Origin: Chondrinema litorale
GTDB taxonomy: Bacteria; Bacteroidota; Bacteroidia; Cytophagales; Flammeovirgaceae
Reading direction: 5' to 3'
Length of the DNA: 64,000 bases
Assembly: GCF_026250525.1 (NCBI RefSeq)
Contig: NZ_CP111048.1
Span: 62,001 to 126,000 of the forward strand
The translations under genes were made by a program, and so were the position numbers. Below are positions 63,532-64,000 of the stretch, in pieces (within the stretch, counting starts at the first letter, position 1; each line of letters starts with the position of its first letter). The notes under the pieces were generated by a model that was not told where the DNA came from, did not search any database, and saw only the letters and a program-made list of their open reading frames with translations.

Positions 63532-63999
63532 TCACTTCTGTTTTTGGCTGTTTAAAGCTTCTTTTTTAAGAGAATCTAATAATGTTTTTACCATGTCAAA
63601 CTCACTTGCATTACTTTGTACAGATAGCTTAGAGAAAGCATCAAGTGTTTCTTTTTTTAAGTTAACAAAATCATTAGAATTATCGTTTTCTGTAAGCTTA
63701 ACTACCTCCTTAGAGTCAACCTTTAAAACAAACTTTTCTATATCATTTACCGACTTAAAAACAGGTTTTTGCTTGCCACTGTACTTACCTAACTTTTGCA
63801 GCGAAGACTTTTTTACTTTCTCTTTTCCGGCAAGTATTTCCTGTTTTAATTCTGGGTTTGAACTTCCAATAAAGTTAATACCCTTTGCAAAGCTTGCATC
63901 TCTTTCAATTGTTTTAGGAGATACTTTATACTCTTCGGCTAGTTTGATGTGAGTGGGTTGTTCGTCATTTTGACGATTAACCTTGTCTTTATTAAACTG
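63532..63999 (-). CDS. ParB-like DNA-binding protein, 3' part only
   Basis: The gene enters from the right edge; 155 codons are visible. The segment PTHIKLAEEYKVSPKTIERD is a helix-turn-helix, and ELKQEILAGKEKVKKSSLQK resembles the domain after the HTH of ParB/KorB-type partition proteins. The end is a helical, charged tail. It is probably in one operon with the AntA-type gene 20 bp downstream. The defining N-terminal ParB boxes lie outside the window. Confidence 0.5.
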   Translation of the reverse strand, partial: QFNKDKVNRQNDEQPTHIKLAEEYKVSPKTIERDASFAKGINFIGSSNPELKQEILAGKEKVKKSSLQKLGKYSGKQKPVFKSVNDIEKFVLKVDSKEVVKLTENDNSNDFVNLKKETLDAFSKLSVQSNASEFDMVKTLLDSLKKEALNSQKQK

Positions 64000-64000
64000 G

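Overview
The window looks like a large plasmid or chromid of a marine bacterium of the phylum Bacteroidota, most likely order Cytophagales. The evidence is the AT-rich DNA, a type IX secretion sorting tail, a SusC/SusD pair, a one-protein hybrid two-component sensor, TPR/LuxR membrane regulators and many Bacteroidota-type lipoproteins. The right end (61.4-64 kb) is a replication and partition module: a Rep_3-family initiator, an iteron array of about 15 units on a strict 21-bp pitch, an AntA/AntB-domain protein and a truncated ParB-like DNA-binding protein. I saw no tRNA, rRNA, CRISPR array or intact insertion sequence.

Left part (0-17 kb). A cut-off outer-membrane phospholipase A gene is followed by a 2253-residue secreted multidomain glycan-active protein. 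After a small membrane protein comes a phytate-use operon (TonB-dependent receptor, very acidic lipoprotein, beta-propeller phytase) and a TPR/LuxR membrane regulator. Next (17-20 kb) is a LytS/LytTR two-component pair. Its own promoter and the promoters of a neighbouring fatty-acid hydroxylase and a lipoprotein all carry the same direct-repeat site, so these genes look like a local regulon.

Middle (20-36.6 kb): an ECF sigma factor, gamma-glutamyltransferase, a hybrid two-component sensor convergent with a pectinesterase, an aldehyde dehydrogenase/DUF779 pair with a divergent AraC regulator, an AlkZ-like DNA glycosylase with a MarR-GNAT fusion, a VOC protein, and a quinone-oxidoreductase-like enzyme with a divergent AraC regulator. 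This stretch reads as carbohydrate sensing plus aldehyde, electrophile and alkylation defence.

36.7-50.7 kb: a SusC/SusD transporter lies downstream of a covalent-flavin amine oxidase and a TolB-propeller amidohydrolase, which suggests uptake and breakdown of a nitrogen compound rather than a glycan. A MacB-like permease with its PadR regulator follows.

50.8-61 kb: a beta-helix lipoprotein, an ECF sigma/anti-sigma pair, an unknown 116-residue protein, a periplasmic TPR-CHAT caspase-like protein, a MetY-type sulfhydrylase, and the most striking gene: one protein fusing a 2Fe-2S ferredoxin, a class III nucleotide cyclase and a haem globin. The divergent promoter regions upstream of the 116-residue protein and of metY share an unexplained two-part motif with identical spacing.
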